DNA of 64,000 nucleotides, taken from Setophaga petechia (lineage: Eukaryota; Chordata; Aves; Passeriformes; Parulidae). Below the pieces are notes generated by a model. The model searched no databases. It saw only the letters and a list, made by a program, of their open reading frames with translations, and was not told the origin of the DNA. Positions 60,263 to 64,000 of this stretch are shown piece by piece. A program made the translations under genes and the position numbers. Every line of letters starts with the position of its first letter. The first letter of the stretch is position 1. The DNA lies in assembly GCA_024362935.1 (NCBI GenBank), contig JANCRA010000066.1, positions 1,417,501-1,481,500 of the forward strand. The letters run 5' to 3'.

Positions 60263-62893
60263 GGGACTCAGACTCCTGCAAAGCTCTGCTGCTGCTGAAG
60301 TTTGGCTGCTTAAGCAGCAAAGGTCCTGCTGCATTTCCATCCTGAGCTGCATTCTGACAAGCACAGAAAGACCAAGGACAGAAAACCACATTCCTGCCCT
60401 CTCTTAAAGTAATTTTCTTAATTATCTCTTTTCTTTTATCTGCATAAATATAAGGGGAAAAATAGTGAAGAGATCTCAGAGTAAAAATATGCAAATCTAT
60501 GAACTAAAACACATGAAGTGCTAAAGACCAGAAGAACTTTTGATTGCTTTTAAGGCTTGAGTCAGATGTGACTGATTTTCCATTTGGCCAAAACCTTCAA
60601 TCTATCTGGAAAGACTCTTGTTGCAAAAAGAAACTATTCCTGACAGACACAGACTGATAATAACAGCTGTGATGGGATATGAAATAAGGACTGATTTGTG
60701 AAGGTGTTTCCTTTTTAGAAATTGGGTAATGTGATTTTAAATGCGTCAAACTAAGTTGAGTTTTTGTTTTGGTTTTTTTTTTTGGTTTTTTGTTTGTGGG
60801 GTTTTTGTGGTTTTGTTTGTTTATTTGGGATTTTTTAATGTTTTCACCATTTTACCAGTGGGAAATGATATATTCAGTAAGATAAGCACCTGTGAGAAGG
60901 TGATAAATCACCTGGTTTTGAATCTGTGGCTGAATTTTATGGAGAATGTTGAGCATGTGCTGATGCTTTTTTGGGGTAGATAAACTTTATAAAATTTCTT
61001 TCATTCTCTAAGTGCTCTGAGTTCACTTTAAAAATCTGTCCACATTACTCTGGGTTTAGGAAATTGAGAGTCTAATACTTTTCATGAGAATCCCAAGAAC
61101 CTGAAAAGATTTTATCTTTTTCTCTTTTCGTGTTTGGGAAGAACACTTGAAATATGGTTAAACAGCAGCCAGAACAATCTGCTGCAAAATCTTCAAAGCA
61201 AATCATATTTTTTAATTATATCAAATTAACGTTATTAAAAGTTAAGTTCTGAACTGAGAGCATTTTCCAGTGAAAGGTGCTACAACATCATTATTTCTCC
61301 CCAAAACGCATTTACTGTACATTTCTCAAAGCCATCAGCCTTGATTGAAAGGTAATGAAAAAGCTGTCCTGCGTCAGTTTATTCCTTGTATCCATTAAGA
61401 ATAATTACAGCTGAACAATTTTTGATGCCTGTAACCTTCACAAGTGTTGCTAATGGCATTATAAATTGCTCCTTGTCCAATGACTACAGGCTGATGCTTA
61501 ATTCAAAAGCGCTCTGTCAACAGGGCTGATTTGTGTGGTTAATGAGTGTGTTTAAAACAACAGCCTGGGCTCATGCATCCTAATGTTGATAAAAGGATGT
61601 GGTTCAATAAAGAGGCTTGTCCCTAATAATTAGTGGCAACAAATGCTCTGGATTAGACCGATCACAGCATTAATGACTCGGCTTTCAGCCTGCTGCAGGG
61701 AAAAAAAGTTTGCAGTTCCAGCATTTCTGGCCTTGCTTTTAACTTTTTAGGAGTTGTCCTCTGTAAGGCAGGCTAAGGAAATATAAATCTTTAATACACA
61801 CCGTGCTGGGAGGGTCACTGAACAGTCTAAGCCTTCTACTTGTTTTCCTTCAGAGTTTAATGTGGGAAAAGAAAATTGTGAGTTAATAGGAGATGAGGTG
61901 AAAAGATCTGTTATCACCTCTTCTGGGATAGAAGTCAGCACTTGGGGTTTTCTTGGACAAGGAAGAGGATACATCCAGGGAAGTGTTAGCAGCTGGAACT
62001 CTGGTATTCAGAGGCTTTGCTGACAATCAGTGTGAGCAAATTGAGACAAATCAAAAGAAGATAAATCAAAATGAGACAAATCAATGACCTGCAATGAGCA
62101 GTACCTGAAACTGTGCCCCTGTAAAGCTATTTACAGAAAGGGATTCACTTATTGAAAAAATTAAATCCAAATTGAAAATCAGTCCAGGTGAATAATCAAC
62201 TTGAAATACCATTGGGAATGGTCCAATGTTAGCAAACATGAAAATAATCATTCTTTTATAAACACAGTTCAGATTGTTTCCTTCTCTTCAATGTTGTGCT
62301 GCAAACTTTGAAACTTTTAGATCCAGTCTCAGCTGTGGCAGTTTTCTCTAGAATTTATGCATTTCTAATAAACTCTGAAGTGCTATGAGTATTTTGGAAT
62401 AGAAATTCTGTGATGAAAAAAGAAAGACATCCAGCCAGGTGAGAGCACTCTGACACCCCAGCTGCTCCTTTCCCTCTGGAAAATACAGCTCACTGCAAAG
62501 GGACTCTCACCCTTTCCTCAGAAGTCATGTGCTTTCAAAGAAAAATTAATTGCTTCCTTTAAAACCAAGTTATAAAGAGCAACCTTCGTACTTTAATTTG
62601 GTTTCAGTTGGTGTTTACTGTGATTTTCATGATACTTTTAACTAGGAGCTGTTACCAGATCTTTTGCTTGTTGCTGTTTGAATTTCACATTGTCCATGGT
62701 CAGTCAAGCCCCCCTAGTTCATTTAAAGGTCTCCCCTTGATATCCATGAGGAGCATCAGGTAGGAGAAAACTGCTTGAATTTGAACAAAGAACAATTTTT
62801 TTTTCCATTATTCATGTCAGGCAGGTGGGCTCCTTTGAATATTGTAAGAAAAAAGAGCCACATTCTTCTAAAACCACGACTGAAGGTGCTGCA
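60263..62893. other. Mostly unique sequence, no gene seen
   Basis: G/T-rich low complexity at about 60757-60838 (TTTTGGTTTTTT-type). Includes the candidate conserved element at 61290-61740. No gene recognised. Confidence 0.5.
61290..61740. promoter_or_regulatory. Candidate conserved non-coding element (hypothesis)
   Basis: A long repeat-free block that retains CpG-containing words in an AT-rich setting (AAAACGCATTTACTG, CTGCGTCAGTTT, AAAAGCGCTCTGTC, TTAGACCGATCACAGC, ATGACTCGGC). It has several homeodomain-like cores (AATAATTACAGCTG, CTAATAATTAGTGG, GGTTAATGAG). This is the style of deeply conserved developmental enhancers. No alignment was possible, so this is inference. Confidence 0.3.
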
Positions 62894-63217
62894 GGGAATG
62901 AATGGCTGGAATATCACAGAAAAGGGTCAAGAAAACCTGGGCAGGGTGCTGTAGAACACAAAGTGCTTCACCAAGGGAATGAATGGCTGGAATATCACAG
63001 AAAAGGGTCAAGAAAATCTGGGCAGGGTGCTGTAGAACACAAAGTGCTTCACCAAGGGAATGAATGGCTGGAATATCACAGAAAAGGGTCAAGAAAACCT
63101 GGGCAGGGTGCTGTAGGACACAAAGTGCTTCACCAAGGGAATGAATGGCTGGAATATCACAGAAAAGGGTCAAGAAAATCTGGGCAGGGTGCTGTAGAAC
63201 ACAAAGTGCTTCACCAA
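62894..63217. repeat. 81-bp tandem repeat, 4 copies, frame-preserving
   Basis: Units start at 62894, 62975, 63056 and 63137 with GGGAATGAATGGCTGGAATA and end GTGCTTCACCAA. 81 bp is 27 codons, so frames stay open on both strands (62825-63253 plus and 62868-63296 minus, 142 codons each). Copies 1 and 3 have AACCTGG and copies 2 and 4 have AATCTGG, so the array behaves as a duplicated 162-bp dimer. Copy 3 alone has GTAGGACA. No evidence of transcription or a known family. Confidence 0.97.
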
Positions 63218-63360
63218 GGGGTCCTGGCAGCTGCCCAAGGTGCAGGTGGGTGACTTTTGGCATTCTCTGCCAAAACTCTCTGCTGAGCTGGCACACAGCC
63301 CTGTGCAGTCAATAATGGTTCAGAGCACCTTTCTTGGCACCTTTTTCCTTCCCCATAGCC
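63218..63360. other. Short unique spacer between two arrays
   Basis: Begins GGGGTCCTGGCAGCTGCCCA. No gene seen. Confidence 0.4.
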
Positions 63361-63726
63361 AAAAAACCCCCATCAACTAACCAAAGGAAAGTTTTAAAAT
63401 GATATTTTTATGCCTATGAAGTCAGTTTGGCATGGTTAACTGGGCATCACAGATAGTCACCTATTCATTTAGCCCTCTCTTTCCCAAAAAAACCCCCATC
63501 AACTAACCAAAGGAAAGTGTTAAAATGGTATTTTTATGCCTATAAAGTCAGTTTGGCTGGGCATCACAGATAGTCACCTATTCATTTAGCCCCCTCTTAG
63601 CCAAAAAAACCCCATCAACTAACCAAAGGAAAGTTTTAAAATGATATTTTTATGCCTATGAAGTCAGTTTGGCATGGTTAACTGGGCATCACAGACAGTC
63701 ACCTATTCATTTAGCCCTCTCTTCTC
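63361..63726. repeat. ~120-bp tandem repeat, 3 copies
   Basis: CATCAACTAACCAAAGGAAA recurs at 63371, 63497 and 63613. Each unit continues through TTTTTATGCCTATRAAGTCA and CACCTATTCATTTAGCCC. Copy 2 lacks CATGGTTAACT, giving spacings of 126 and 116 bp. Confidence 0.95.
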
Positions 63727-64000
63727 CAAGTTAGCACTTTGGAGTGGCATGCTGTGGCTAATACCATACAAATTGCTGGAATGGGCAGTTAAACGTGGAG
63801 GGCAGAGGTTAAATGAACATGGTTGTTTATGAGGACACAGCCCGAATCCATTTGCATTTTAATATTCTTTCTGTGAGACAAAAAAACCATTTTGAGGACA
63901 GCTTGTTTGGAAATCCCATTAACAGGTTATTTATGGGACTCATGACTGCATGACCCTTAGCCTTGTTTTGTTAAACATGAACTAGACATGAATCAGATGG
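63727..64000. other. Unique sequence to the window end
   Basis: No gene or repeat recognised. Confidence 0.4.

Overview
This window looks like nuclear, non-coding DNA from a bird, most likely a passerine. The evidence is interspersed repeats: several CR1 LINE 3' ends carrying the typical ATTCTGTG-type tail, a tRNA-derived SINE with A and B boxes and a CR1-like tail (the TguSINE1 type known from zebra finch), and at least seven ERV LTRs without any internal retroviral genes. The background is AT-rich. I found no bacterial features, no rRNA or functional tRNA gene, and no exon or protein I can recognise. It reads as a gene desert or a very large intron.

Layout. 1-5.1 kb: a solo ERVK LTR with a perfect 6-bp target-site duplication (TSD) inside a CR1 3' end, a small array grown from the CR1 tail, and a 0.57-kb tandem duplication. 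5.2-9 kb: unique sequence with a possible conserved non-coding element, a 39-bp repeat, and a solo LTR holding a 17-bp-stem palindrome. 10.6-14.9 kb: a 122-bp x4 array, a duplicated stretch overlapping an old CR1, a 340-bp x3 array and a further LTR. 17.4-25.4 kb: the most rearranged part, with a 43-bp minisatellite, nested AT-rich hairpins, a 0.41-kb triplication, an inverted repeat with ~0.37-kb arms, a higher-order A+T array and a GC-rich minisatellite. 26-37 kb: a possible retrocopy between 15-bp direct repeats, a TA-rich array, a second copy of the first LTR (inverted), a 0.46-kb triplication and a 0.27-kb duplication. 37-64 kb: mainly unique sequence with one unexpectedly long ORF (39780-40499, minus), four LTRs, two CR1s, the SINE, and three tandem arrays near the end.

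No genes work together here. What stands out is the number of independent local tandem duplications (about seventeen arrays with units of 21-570 bp) next to palindromes and an inverted repeat. This points to a replication- or recombination-prone region. The long ORFs over the minisatellites come from repeat units without stop codons, not from genes. The strongest candidates for new biology are the inverted repeat with its secondary template-switch-like hairpin, the adjoining AT/GC hub, the frame-preserving 81-bp array, and the 239-codon ORF.
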